Below, piece after piece: positions 23,950 through 36,200 of a stretch of DNA of 64,000 bases. Numbering within the stretch: the first letter of the stretch is position 1; each line of letters begins with the position of its first letter. Below the pieces are notes generated by a model. The model saw only the letters and a list, made by a program, of their open reading frames with translations, was not told where the DNA came from and did no database searches. Position numbers and translations under genes: made by a program. The DNA is from Nereocystis luetkeana (Eukaryota; Sar; Phaeophyceae; Laminariales; Laminariaceae): NCBI GenBank assembly GCA_031213475.1, contig JARUPZ010000008.1:11341938-11405937 (forward strand). Direction: 5' to 3'.

Positions 23950-24252
23950 CGCCGGCAGGCGATCGATCAGGGTGGTCGGACTGGGAACAGGAAAGCCAAG
24001 CCGCTCGAACAGAATCTGAGCCAGGAAGCACGAAAGCGCCGAACGGGAAGAGGAAGGCGCTCTCGAGTGACGAGATAGGGATCTCCACGGGGATGGAGAA
24101 AAGGACGAGCGGGAGGGGGGGGCGCAACGCGAGGACAGGCGTCAAGGGCGGCAGAGGCGGGAGCGTTAGGGGTGCTGGAGATGGAAGCGGAGGCGGTGGG
24201 GGCGGTTCGGAAGGATGGCGACAAATGGATCTGCTTTCATCGTTCAAAGCCG
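23950..24252 (+). CDS. Possible exon, basic Gly-rich disordered segment
   Basis: A frame open over about 300 bases reads SEPGSTKAPNGKRKALSSDE, then EKRTSGRGG, a run of Gly, and WRQMDLLSSFKAG. The KRKAL..DE and Gly/Arg-rich composition suits a nuclear disordered tail. Exon borders are uncertain, with gt donors near 24245. It could belong to the 3' part of the helicase gene, or be a G-rich stretch that is open by chance. Confidence 0.35.
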
Positions 24253-24545
24253 GTGCTCAGCGATCTACGCCTGGCGCTTCGAGGCAAGAGCTTCCCTACA
24301 GGAGTATATTTCAGTTGTTCCTGATGGTTGCGGTTCAACCCTTGAACAGCGTCAATGCCCTAGGATGTTAACTCGAGGATGGAAATGTTAGCACCAGTCT
24401 ACCGCTCGAGGTTTGCGCGGTGGTAGTACGTGAATACCCCTACAGCTCGGACAAGCCTGACTCTAGAGTATCGGTGTAATGGTGATATAGCTGGGAAAGT
24501 AGTGGTTGTCCATGTTTCGATTTACCTGCGTCTCTTGTTCCGCAG

Positions 24546-24711
24546 TGTAAACGCTGTATCAAACCGCACTGAACCAACGAATAGGAAGCGTCCCGCAGCA
24601 AGCAGTCCAAGCCCCTCACCATGGAAAAGCAGAGGAGATCTCGGGGCGATTGGCGTTGCCGATGCTGGGGATGACCTCGGCATGTCTCCAGCACCGATAA
24701 ATAGACCTCAG
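24546..24711 (+). CDS. Possible exon with nuclear-localisation-like basic stretch
   Basis: A strong pyrimidine tract and CAG acceptor end at 24545. 55 codons follow, including NRKRPAASSPSPSPWKSRG and DAGDDLGMSPAPINRPQ. The 3' border is CAG|gcaagc, the same GC donor string as at 15203. KRP with Ser/Pro repeats suggests a disordered nuclear segment. No homology was recognised. It is probably part of the same transcription unit as the neighbouring open segments. Confidence 0.4.
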
Positions 24712-27700
24712 GCAAGCCGCAATTATACAAGTATAAGCGGGATGATGTTTGTCGCCTACAGTTTGGGGGGTGAATCTGGTGCTGGCAGATTGCCTATGTG
24801 TCGGCGCCGTCACCAAAATAGTGATTCCCTCCGGGAGGGAGTCTCACTGAATGTGCACGTGAAAATTAAAGAGCCCTGTGTGATTTCGTGGCACTTATCT
24901 CTTCTTTTTGGGTGTTATTGGTGTTCTGGTGTTTGAGATGCTATGACGGTATAACTCGCGCGACATCGACACGAAGGCTGGACGCTGGCTCGACTATGGC
25001 TTGACTGCATGGTACATGGATTGTTGGAGGAAAAACGCCGAAGAAATCCCAAACATTCATTGTGCAACAAACAATTGCCTCACGAGTGAAGAATTCCCGC
25101 ATCCTTTCTTTCAATCGCAGTAAAATGCAACAGCCCTTTTTCCGAATTGGGTTTTACCTTTCCGATGGGAACGGTTACCGAACTTATTTCCGGGTACGTT
25201 TCGTTTCAATTAGATATGTATTTCCCACAAATCAACTTAACCTAGAAAATGTAAAGAATCATGATAGGTACGGATCCACTCAAAACCAAAATCAAACTCA
25301 GGATTCACGGCCTTGTGAAATAAAGGATGGACTGAAAATGTTATTTTAGGGGGAGGCGCCTCCGCTCTATGCCGGTTTTTGGACGATCGATACCTCGAGA
25401 CTGCCCGCGATGATTGAGCTCTACAATGGTATGATCGACAGCTGCCACAAACCACTTCCTGTATAGATTACAGGTGACATATTGACGGTACGTTGAGGGA
25501 AATGTTTGTATAGAAAGCCGAACAACAAAACAATTTCGAAGGTCGTTTAAAATCGAAAAGGCGCTAAATTCTCAAGACTTAAGTAGGAAAACTGGCTGCT
25601 GTGCGGTGTTTAGTAACCATTTGCGCACGGTGTTTATAACTCCATCGGCCAGAAGTGCCTAAGAAGGAATACTTCTCGATGGTGTTATGATGGGTGAATT
25701 CGCATTTTAGGAGCGCTGATTTCCAACCTCTTTTTGTTGTGTTCAATACGCAAGATAGGTGTGCGTCGAGGCCCACCAGCGTTTTCGCCCCCCCTTGGTC
25801 AATGGTCGTATGACTAGGGCAAGCAAGAAATGATCCTCCCACCCCTCCCCTTGGCAGAACCAACCGCACAACGAGACCGGTACTGAATCGTCCCAGCCTC
25901 CGAAAAGGGCCCCACGGACGTGGGCCTCGATGGGTAGAAGGAGTGGGAGCGTTGTGTCTGAGACCCTGTCTTCTGGGGGACCTGGCACGTACAATCCGGA
26001 CGGAACCGCAATGCGGGCCGTGCTGAGACAGAAAGGGTGAGGACGGCGCCCTGCATGTTGCTTCTGCAGCAAGGCTGAAGCGATTGTGTGGGAAACGTCA
26101 CGTCTCTCAAGGCGTTGTTGGTTTGCTCTCTGGTCGGTTTGTTCGGGACCCTGAGGCCACAGAATACGGGTATTTTCAACTCGCTTCGGTCTTTCCCTCC
26201 ATGTGTCGACCGGGTCGTGTTTGCACGCGACCGCAAGCATTCTTGAACGTTTTCCACGCTATCGACCGGAGCGTTTTGCCCCTAAACGCGAAGGCTGATG
26301 GCTGCAACGTGTGCTACTAATACTGCTCCGGGGGCGGCCGACACAGTGCACATGGTAGTAATCATGCGCATTCTGCACGTCGCAGCTCGTAGCACACAAT
26401 GGAAGCTAACAACTCAGATTCTGATGAAGACCCTGCTATCTATATCCTATGTTAACACCTTTGTTTTGAAGAGTCCGGCCTATCGTAATGCTTGCCGCGG
26501 AAAGTATCTGGCTATAGTCGACTGAGTGCTGCAGTGCCCATCACCAACGAATGTAAAGGGTTTTGCACCGCTACTTGTGCCCAACTGGAGATAACGGAGG
26601 TACGCGAGATAGATTGGCCCCCACACCGACAGACATTTCTCAGTATTACGGGGGACCATTGTAAATAAGACCTACGGTAAACACAGAAACCTACATATTT
26701 ACCTGTTTTTTAACAAAACCATTTGGTCCTGTTCACTTCGGCCCCCCGTAATTGTCAGACGAAGGAATACGCAGCAGAGGCATCTCATACAACGATGAGT
26801 TGGTCAAATGTGACAACCTTGATAGCGCTGGCAGAGCGCAAACAACGGATTGTTTTGGCCAAGGTCTGAACCTCGGTTTGATGCCGTTTTTTTCCGTTCT
26901 TATAATAAAACACGTAGGTCCGAGATGGATCTATCGTCTCGCGTAGGGGTGAACCGCCTTGGCAGAAAAGGTGGCACTCCCCGGAGCACGGCCTGTTCAC
27001 CTGGAACTCCGCGCCACGACGAGGAGTGGAGCGCGACCGACTGCGATGTCTCCGGCAGTAGAACAGAAAGGTCGGTGGAGACTCTGCCAACGGAGTAGGA
27101 CAAACGCCTTCCTCGAGGTCGACGAGAATATCATGCTCCGTATGACTTTACATGGGGGTCGCTGGTCTCTGTACTTTCGGCTGTCTGTCTTCGCTTAGAT
27201 TCTGCTGAGAACAAATCGAAAACGTAGTCGTTAGCGCCTTCAAAACAGAAGACGCAGGGCTTTTCGCGGGTTTGTTTTTCCTGGCGGTCTCAATGTTGAC
27301 TACTTAACGTTCCACGTGTGTTTATCGTTCGAAAAAGGCACAGTGTTCATGTTGGAGCTTGATTCCTTCTCCGCCACGCCACAACAAACCACCCGCCTCG
27401 CTCAATTTATGTGCGTTCAATAGCTCGAGCGCCTACTTTAGAGGCGGGAGCTCCAGCAGCTCGAAGTCGGTCTTCGGCGACTGTGATGGTGGCACATTCG
27501 TTGACCTCTCTACCTGCTTGCGTGGTTCTCCTGAGGTAAAATGTAGTATAACTTTACTGTGGAGTCCCGCGGTGGAAGTGGCGAACAAACCACAATCCAG
27601 GCCCGTAGCAGTCGGTTTGAACGCCACATATTTACCTCTGTTGGATGCTCAGCGGCTATAAACGTACATCAACTATACTGCTGCTGTATATCTGGTGAGG

Positions 27701-27750
27701 TAGTTGGGTGGCAAATCCGTCCCTGGCGAGGCGCAGCAAACGTCCTTCAG
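24712..27750. other. Non-coding stretch with one MITE
   Basis: It contains the family A element at 26645-26752 and a family D fragment at 25785-25850. No coding segment was recognised on either strand. Confidence 0.5.
26645..26752. mobile_element. MITE-like element, family A copy 1
   Basis: The left end is ATTACGGGGGACCATTG and the right end is GGCCCCCCGTAAT. The interior reads AAATAAGACCTACGG and AACAAAACCATTTGGTCCTG, as in the other copies. It is 108 bp and non-coding. Confidence 0.8.
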
Positions 27751-28562
27751 TAAATGTGTTTCATGCGACCGATGCTGAGAGACCCCTGACAACTGTCACT
27801 GATCGCAAACCCACGCGTCGTTCCTATCAGGCACTGCCGTCGGCACCAACGCAGCAGCCGCAGTTGCAGCAGCACCAGAACCAGCGGTACCAGCAGTTCA
27901 TCAACTTCAATAACTTTGTTTACGACGGAGCGCAAACCTCAACCGCGCCTGTATCCAGTCAAGCCTTCAACAATACCGGCGCCTCTCCAAACCCGGGGCA
28001 GCAGCAGAACGCCCTCGGGCAGAGCGGCGGGTGTGTGCAACCGTGGGACTCGCAGGTGGCCGGCAGCGTTGGTCGTGAGGGTGGAAGTGAGAGCAGCAAC
28101 GCTTGGGCGGATGTTGCCCGCGACCAGCCAGACGCAAGCGATAACACGCGGGTGGGTCGCCCACAACAGCAGCACCGGCATCCGGCCGATTTTGATCAGT
28201 CGGCAGCGTCAACGACGAGGACCACAGCTGATACCCGAAGCGATGGAGCGAATGAGCGACCAGGCCCACGAACGTGGAGCGACGTTGGTCGGCAGCAAAG
28301 GAGAGGTGGGAGCAAGACCGTGGCTAAGGAGCACGGACAGGGGGGGGTTATTTCGGAGGGGAACCGGGCGGCGAGAAAAAGAGGAGAAGACGTGGAGAAC
28401 AATGTTTTTGAACAACACAGAGGAAACAGGGGACAAGGGGGTGCCGGAATTGAGGACCCAATAGTCGCTAAACCTCTTGGCGGTCAGACGCTGAGTCGAA
28501 TATCGCTCGACGGCGGGGCTGAAAATGGAACGGGCGCGTTCCAAACTGGAAAGGGAGGCAAG
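27751..28562 (+). CDS. Possible large exon, Gln/Asn/Ser/Gly-rich protein segment
   Basis: The frame is open from about 27708 to 28638 (about 310 codons), far longer than expected by chance for an intron here. The peptide begins Gln-rich (QQPQLQQHQNQRYQQF), then becomes Gly, Ser, Asp and Arg-rich, with two short similar motifs, NAWADVARD and RTWSDVGRQ. A plausible donor is GGCAAG|gtgaaa at 28563. I recognise no domain. It may be the disordered C-terminus of the MER3-type helicase, or a separate gene. Confidence 0.5.
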
Positions 28563-30127
28563 GTGAAACCAATGTTAAGTTTTTCTGGAGAGGACAGACA
28601 CCTTGTGATCGAGTCAGCTTCACCACAGATACCTATATAAAGGGATATAGAGAGGGACTATCGTATGTGTGTCGAGGCCCGGTCGTACTATTCCCAGCGT
28701 GGAGAATGTTTTGCATGACGATATCTCATAAAATTGCACGAAGGGCTCAACCTTGGCAGCAGGAAGTAGGTCAGCCCGCTCCGAGCGGGATGCGGGTAAG
28801 GCCAAAATGCGCGATTCCATGCAATTCAAGTATTTTTTAAGAATAAAGCGGAACTCTATATAACTAGCAAATTCCGGACATTATGTGTAAGACGCCGATA
28901 TGCATGGGGGAACAAACGCATTGCTGCACATTCGATTCCTCAACACCCCCATTTCACTGCCGACAGCGGGCTCATGCTTTACAGCCGATTCCTCGATGCC
29001 GACACTATACTACTGACATTTTTCCGTGTGTGTCTGTATACCCAGCAGATCCTTACACCAGGAACATCGATCGTTTTAGGCTGCTCTATGTCCGGTATGA
29101 TCTATGCCCTATTAAACGCTTTGTAAGGCCCCTGTTCCTCACGATGGTACCCTCCCTCCCTGAAGTCGCCCAACCGTCCCCTTTTGCCCCTACATTCGCC
29201 GGATACATTCGTCGAACAGGCCCTCGCTTACCGCCAAGGTTCTCTCGGGCGCCTGGCGCTAGCCGACGTCATAGGCGAGGCCAAGCGAAGCCAGGAAGGC
29301 GTCCCCCGACGGCCGTATTCCGCACGTCCGCTTTCGTCATCCGTCCGGCGCTGTGTAGTCCAGCGCAACCCTGCCGCGCCCTCTCCAAAACGACAGGAAA
29401 TGAAGGGCCTGGAATGGGACGGAGTGAGAAGTGATACAAGGGCAGCCCCGACCCCTCTTAGGTGACACGGTGTTCTCCTTGGGCATGTCTGCCTCCTTCA
29501 ATACCAACGTGGCAATGTGCACCCTTTGCAGCACCCTTTGCAGGATTCCTGGTCTTCGCTATATAATAGGCCTGGTGCTACGAGAGGTCGCCTTTAGTTC
29601 CTACATTTCCAGTCGCTCAGAGCCACTCGGCCGAGTGGCCACCACATTTATTTGCAGTCTGAGTCCTTTAAACGTTATGTTTTCGTGGTATGCACCTCCA
29701 TGGGGGGTTGGTTGTTACCCTGCGCAAAAAAGACGTGTTTGTGTCCGATTTTGAGTGAGGTACAGCGCCACTTGTACGAGTGGCCCATTCGCGATGGCGA
29801 AAATAGGGGTAGCCCCACTGGCGCCGTATCACCGTTAGCTCGATTGCCTCGAACTGACAGATCAGTGACACTTACCTATTCGGGAAGCTACAGCCCCGCG
29901 CATCACTCCTCCCGCCTCGTCAACCCTTCCATTCGCACCTGTTCAAGCCGATAATCGAACGGCCACCTTTCAAATCGTGTCACTGATGGTTCAGGCATTC
30001 TCACAGCGATACCATCGATTCCCTCTGACCATGTCCCACAACTCTTACCGGATAAAGCAGGCCCAGCGTACATTCTCTGTCGGAACCGCCAGCTGTAGTG
30101 AGTCGCGGTAGTACATCGAGCGGTCAG

Positions 30128-30868
30128 TTCGGCCTGCAGCAGTCACGTTCTACTGAAGGCGCGGTCGACCTCTCGGTGGCAGCCCCAACGCAACGTTCCG
30201 CCGGTCATCCGGCCGAGGGCGGCATTGCGGTGACGTTAGCACCGATACAAAACGAGTTACCTGCGGTGGGCAACGTCAATTGTGGCAGCTACGGAGCCAC
30301 CGGTGATGGGGGTGGGGGACAGACAGCAGGAGCGGATTGGGCTAGTTTCCGGGCCGGGCAGTTCCAGGCGGCGTTGGAAGCACCGTGGGCCACAGGGACA
30401 GGCGATGCCACCATCGCGCCAACGGAGCATGGGGCGTGGTTTGACGCTCCTCTAGGCGACGACGGCGGCGACAGTGTCCGTCCGTGTACCGATTTGTTCG
30501 GCCAAGCCCCCGGTGGGCCCTCAGGAGCGGCCGAGACCCGGCTCATTGTGAATCCGATCCGCCCAGCCACCCCTCCTCGGATGCGGAGACTTGACCATGG
30601 TCGTGTCGAACGCAGCAGCGTCGGCGATCATGGGAACGGCCCAAGCGGTATCGACCGCATGCACTCTGGTTTTGATCGCAGTGGAGGGGTTGTAGCGCGC
30701 CAAAGCGATAGGGGGTGGACGGGCAGCGACGTAGGTCAGGAGGGGGGACGGGGTTCGGAGTGCGGTGCTACAGGCGCAGGAGACGCAGCAGGTACGGAGA
30801 GTGCTCAACTTGGTAAAACCATCGCCAAAAAGCTTGACTTCCACGACGTGTTTCTGGATCCCGTGTAG
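30128..30868 (+). CDS. Possible terminal exon, Gly-rich, ending FHDVFLDPV-stop
   Basis: The frame is open from about 30098 to a TAG at 30866-30868. In-phase acceptors after 28562 include CAG at 30127 and 30139. The peptide is low-complexity (Gly, Ala, Thr, Asp). It ends with a less random basic/acidic segment, LGKTIAKKLDFHDVFLDPV, which looks like a short conserved C-terminal motif. It converges on the - strand kinase regulatory subunit about 2.3 kb away. It could be the 3' end of the helicase gene. No homology was recognised. Confidence 0.5.
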   Translation, partial: FGLQQSRSTEGAVDLSVAAPTQRSAGHPAEGGIAVTLAPIQNELPAVGNVNCGSYGATGDGGGGQTAGADWASFRAGQFQAALEAPWATGTGDATIAPTEHGAWFDAPLGDDGGDSVRPCTDLFGQAPGGPSGAAETRLIVNPIRPATPPRMRRLDHGRVERSSVGDHGNGPSGIDRMHSGFDRSGGVVARQSDRGWTGSDVGQEGGRGSECGATGAGDAAGTESAQLGKTIAKKLDFHDVFLDPV

Positions 30869-33181
30869 AAACGCTCGTTGTAAAACTTGGCTTGTATGGT
30901 AGATTTTCAGGAAAGCCGAAGAAGGGCCCCCTTTCTTTCGGCGGAATAGTTTTGGAGCATGGGGACACGGTTGGTTCGGTAGCGATGCGGCCGAATACAG
31001 AAGAACCCTGGACATGGAGAGGCCGTCTTCAAAGACTCCTGCGGTATCAGTATGGCGTTGGGCCTCGAGAACAAAACCTTATTTGGAGACTCCAATTCAT
31101 CTTTGCGTCGGAGTTTTGTGGAGGCCATCAGGCATACGTAGTCAATATCTGAACATTTCCACCGTAGAGTGTGCGGGAAATTTCCAATATGGAAAACTGG
31201 GCGTCGCGATACAGGTGTGCCTCTGGAGAACAACCACGAGTGTAGGGCGTCGGTTGCTCTGGACCACATTGTCGTTAGCGTGGAGGCGGCGCCTGCCACC
31301 GGCGCGGGCGATCTATTTTATTGACAGCCAAGTACCGGGAGTGCTGCGGTTTGTGCACTGTGCGGCCGGATTTATAGTTTACACAGGCGTGTTGCGGTGC
31401 AAGCGGTGGGCTATGGCGGTCGCAAGAACGCCACTCCCCTTCAGGTGTTCCACCTCTGTCGATGTTCCACACGATCCTGCGGCCAGACACAGCAGCAGTA
31501 CGACAACCGAGCCTGATCCGCGCCGGCTCTGACATCGCCAAGGTACACTTCCTTTTATCCCCCGTATAGTGCCAAATGGAGATTCCCAGGCGCGTGAAGC
31601 GCGGTTCTGCCTGTGTACTCCAGGAGGGCGATTGTCGACTATATTGGGTAACGTTTGCCCTGGATTGGAAATGGCGCGAGCACGGACACCACGAATAGGG
31701 GCGAAAGCCCCCACCAGGCATTCAACAGGGAAAAAACATATTTTGCTATCAGAACTGTCATCGTGTAACGTGGAGACAGACCATCGCGACAGACAGCTGC
31801 CGCGCTTCAAAGCGTTCCAGATCCAAGCTGTGTTTTTAATTGCTTGGAGTGTTTGTGCATGTATTGTAGCGGTCGCTCATTTTCTGCGTACTCATTCGGC
31901 ACATAAGTTGACGCGTACGAAGAGAAGGTGTTGGCGCTTTCGATGAAATATGGTGTAGTCGCAGCAGGATAGAACGATCCACATGCATTTTTTTTCCGTT
32001 GCTCTGCTCCCCGAGTGCGAGACTACGGGACTGCACAGCTGTCGGCATCGATTCGTCACCCAATCAAAGATATTCCGACATGTACCACACGATCGCACCG
32101 TGTGCGAGGTGGCCGATGCTGACGTACATACACAACGGTGGCACGTTGATCGTGCAGATTGTATATCAATCGCACATCGCTTTTCGGGCTCAGCAACACT
32201 CAGCCGGACTACGTATCCGCACAGTCGCGCTCACTATCCTCCGAACCGCGAGCTTGCTGGGGATGATTCAACAATATTTAGTGTTCGCAAGGATGTACGA
32301 ATATCAGCATATACGATGCATTATCGATGCGAGTTTCATCACTCAGTCACCCGCCGCTTTGAAGTACGGCAGATGTGTGTCGCGATGGTCTCCAGGTTAC
32401 ATGATGACGGTTCAGAAGAGACTCCGTTCTTGTTGAATGCCTAGTGGGGGATTTCGTCCCTGTCCGTGCTGTATGTGCTTGCGGCATGTGATGCACTTTG
32501 CTTGCCCGCACTGCGTTTAATTTTGTGTCATTCTCGTCTGACTCACGCTAGCTAGTCAAATTATCCAGACGGGGAGCCTGGAGCAGAGACCCAAGTTAAC
32601 GGGAGTCAACTGTACGCACCGTCCGTCCTACCAGTACGAAAGAGACAACAACATTCGTGCAAGGGAAACAGAAACGATAAAACATTTAGTATTTCCAAGT
32701 CCTCCGCCTGCCTGCGGTTCCGTTAGCATGCTTCCGCCGAGAGGAAGCCGTCCTGTCTACACGCACAGAGCAGGGATTCAAACATCTCCAACTCGAGCCT
32801 CGACTCCATTGTACACCCCCAACGATTGTTCCTTGACCGTTGCTAGTGCTGGGCATTAAGAAATAGACCACGCTGACATATCAAGAAAGCGATAACTTAT
32901 AATTTCAATCAGGCACGGCGGGCAGAGGTAGTTAGCAATCGGATCTGCGACTACAGTTTCTAGGGCGTCCACCACTCTAGCGCTGGCCTGAAAACTCCCC
33001 GCGACCACCGACAGAATATGCAGAGGTTAATCACTGAGCAATAACCCCTGTCTTTGATCCCGTCAGGCTCGAATTTGCAACGTCTCCCCTCATGTAGAAT
33101 CCCCCCAAGTACGTGATTCCCCGCGGCACCCCCGAGAAGTAGTGCAAACGGAGGGGGAATTAGGGAAGATGGGCGCTTTAC
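30869..33181. other. Convergent intergenic region
   Basis: It lies between the TAG at 30868 (+ unit) and the TAA at 33182 (- unit). Kinase motifs (HRDLK, DFG, APE) were looked for on the - strand and not seen. No repeats or genes were recognised. Confidence 0.5.
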
Positions 33182-33268
33182 TTAAGCCCCCCCCCTCGGG
33201 GTCTGCGTTCCTTTTTTGACGTCTGCGGGGTTGTTGTACGTCGTCTTGAGGATGTCTTCGCATGGGCC
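33182..33268 (-). CDS. Regulatory subunit terminal exon and stop
   Basis: A ttcgcag acceptor leads to GPCEDILKTTYNN, the C-terminal helix that caps CNB-B in PKA regulatory subunits, then about 15 further residues and TAA. A run of nine C (+ strand, 33187-33195) sits just before the stop. A base-count error there would extend the protein by roughly 30 residues but would not add a domain. Confidence 0.88.
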   Translation of the reverse strand, partial: GPCEDILKTTYNNPADVKKGTQTPRGGA

Positions 33269-36200
33269 CTGCGAACAAACCAGAATGGCGGCGGCAACCA
33301 CAGGGATAGTACTTAAAGGTTCAGGAGTTAAGAGTTGTGGGCTCGAGTTGAGGATACGACTGTGGCCCTTTTTATACCGATGGTTTTAGTAGGACGCACC
33401 CTGCCTGAAAACATAATAATCGGGCGTGGCCCAAGAGAAAAAAATCGTACAGCAAGTAAGTGACTTGGCATACTACACAGGACGGGAGGGAGAGATGGAG
33501 AGAGGAATTGAAGCGGACAAGAGAAAACGCTAGATAGTACAGCAAGCTGTCCATAAGTGTTCGTGCGGGTATCGAGTAGTATAATTGCCTCATGTCTGTT
33601 TGTTACATAAAGGATGTACGACTGAGGTACTCAGTCAGCGCTGACTGAGTAGCTCAGTGGTTTATCCTACATAAAACCAACACTATCAACAGTGATGGGA
33701 CTGACGACTGCCGTTGGGATGTGGCAGCCCCAACGATAATACATCAAGTTCATCCTACGATGTCGTCCGAACAAATATCGTGCGAATCCTTCCAGTCCGA
33801 GAACTCGTCACGCCAAGGTATGCACAGGCCTTACACACTAAGCAGTTTGGTCTCGAGTATATCTGAATGAGTACTGCTACCAACCTGCACACGTACCGCA
33901 CCCCCCCGGCAAACACTGGCCATGTTCGAAAGCAAGGAAACCAGCTTGGCCATCGAATTTCACGGATAGATGGAAATCGCAAGCGAATAACCCTGGCACA
34001 AGTCACGACGCCCGCCCCCCCGTGGCGACCCGATTTGTGCGCAACAACGTCGACCAGAATATGACGGAGAAGTTGGCAGTTACAAACACCAGGCCTGACG
34101 AACGATGCCGTTTCTTCGCCACTGGGCTTGCACATCGCGTTTACTTTGTCAAGGGAGGCAAACGTGCCACAACGAACGGGCCATTGGAACGAGTTGTGCT
34201 GGTATTGGTGAGGTATGCTGATCAACGTTCGCCGTGTGTTTAAATTATTGGGCCAGTGTACAGTCCTGTTTACTACAGTACTATTGTACCAGGTGGCAGG
34301 TACATTTCCCCGGGTGTTGGAAGAACCAAGCAGAACGACAACGATTTCAAGAACATCCAGAAATTCTGCAACCTGCCACAAACACATAACTCCGCCGCAG
34401 CCTGTTCCGTCAAAGAGGCACAGTACATATATCATACGAGATGTGCTCTTTCCCTCGCCCCTGGGGTGTCGCAAGGAGGTGACTGAATGCTCCAAGTATC
34501 CGCCCGGATAATTAATTGACAACCGGATCGACCCCGCTCCAGGACTCGTGCCACGCTTTCTTACCATTAGTCGTTCAAAGCCGGCGATACTGAGCGCAGC
34601 GCATTTGACGTTTCCGTGCGCGCGCACCGTCGCCGTCCGAGGGGTATGGTCCACCAAAGCTTTTTCTCCGAAGTATTCGCCTGCACGGGTATCGTGAAAC
34701 AGAACAATGCAGCTATGACCTGAACGCGTTTCCTGCCCCGCTCTTTTAGTCTGACGTAATAGGAACGTGTGACAAGCATAGGTACAATACTACTGTAGTA
34801 TAACGGAATGGCAGTACATGTATTGCAGTAGTAGCACATCTAGTGCAGGCTATACGTTCCGCGCTTGGTCAATATTCGTTCAAGGAATCTGTTCTTGTGC
34901 AGCCTGACGCTTTTCAGACCCTCGGATTTGGCTGCAGGAGGAGCAGGTCGGTGGGAAAATTAGAAGATGGAGCATATTCAACGCGATCGGGCCGTAAGCT
35001 TCACATAGGCATACTTCTGCAGTGATTTTGCTACGGAGATGACCTCGAGGCACGAATGCATTCGAAATCCGGCGTACTATACGTTGCTTTTCGGCCGCAA
35101 GCACGGCACATGTGGACATCGCTAAGGGCCAGAGAAAACGTCACCTGAAACAAGAGCACCTCCGCCTGTGCACATACGAAGTGTACTTAACAGGTATGCA
35201 AGCAATATCAACATGCCTCAGCTGAAAGCGGCCTTAATCTCTGGTCGTTGTACTTGTACGAGGTAGTCACTACATTTTCATGGGCTGGTCGTCGGCTTTT
35301 TATATGGGAGACGGCGCAAATCGTCACAGGAGGCTTGGCAGAACAGCAGATTGTTTTTTACCAAGCAGCTTTGCACCTGGGCCGAGATGGCTCATGAGCA
35401 CTTCTTCCCCATCCTGAAGCACGTACGCTCTGACCTCTCCCGTCTCCACGATGTAGAACTTGAACAGGCTGCGGTCCGATTCCCCCTCCTGAATGATCGT
35501 GTCCCCTGCGGAACAGTATTGTAGGCGAAACGATGGAGATCATGCGTAGCTTGGACGACGACGGAGAATCGCGGTGGAAGGCTCTGGACGGGTTGGGTCG
35601 AACAAGCATCGTTCCGGGGGGTCGAGAGTTTCGGTCTCGAGCGGGCGTTGGTATTCCATCGGCCGCATCGGTCGGCGTTGCCCGTGCCGTGATGCGGCTT
35701 GTACCGTGTGTCGTGAATCGTGCATCGCCCTACGGGGCAAGTTTTTGGCGAATCAATGCATTCGATATATTAGCCCCTTCACAGCTGCCTGACTCCTGAC
35801 CCAGCATGTTTTAGACATCGGCAGTCGTTGCTCTGCCGCTACTGTCGACGAAAGGAATACTGCCAGCGCAGACCGATAGATCCGCCGTTACACTAGTGCT
35901 AAAGAGGTCCGCGGGAGAACACGCCAGCTTCCGCGCGCCATCTTGCACTTGTAGGCCCGGCGGGCATTCGATCTTTTTTCATGCGTTAACTTTTGCACAT
36001 GAGACTACTACAGTCGATCGTTCGGGTAACATACAAAGCGGGATGGTTACGCGAAACGAAAGTTGGTACGGCCAACCATGGAGGTTGAAGAGGTAGGATA
36101 CGGCAAGCGCAAACCTGAAATCGACTAGACGGAGTGAACACGTCTGAAGATGAGACGTCGCTCGGGGACACAACAAGTGTATTCCACAACGAACAGGCGA

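Noticed and set aside
33182..33268. PKG (kinase fused to CNB domains)
   Set aside because: The frame stops after the GPCEDIL helix and no kinase motifs were found downstream on that strand in the window.
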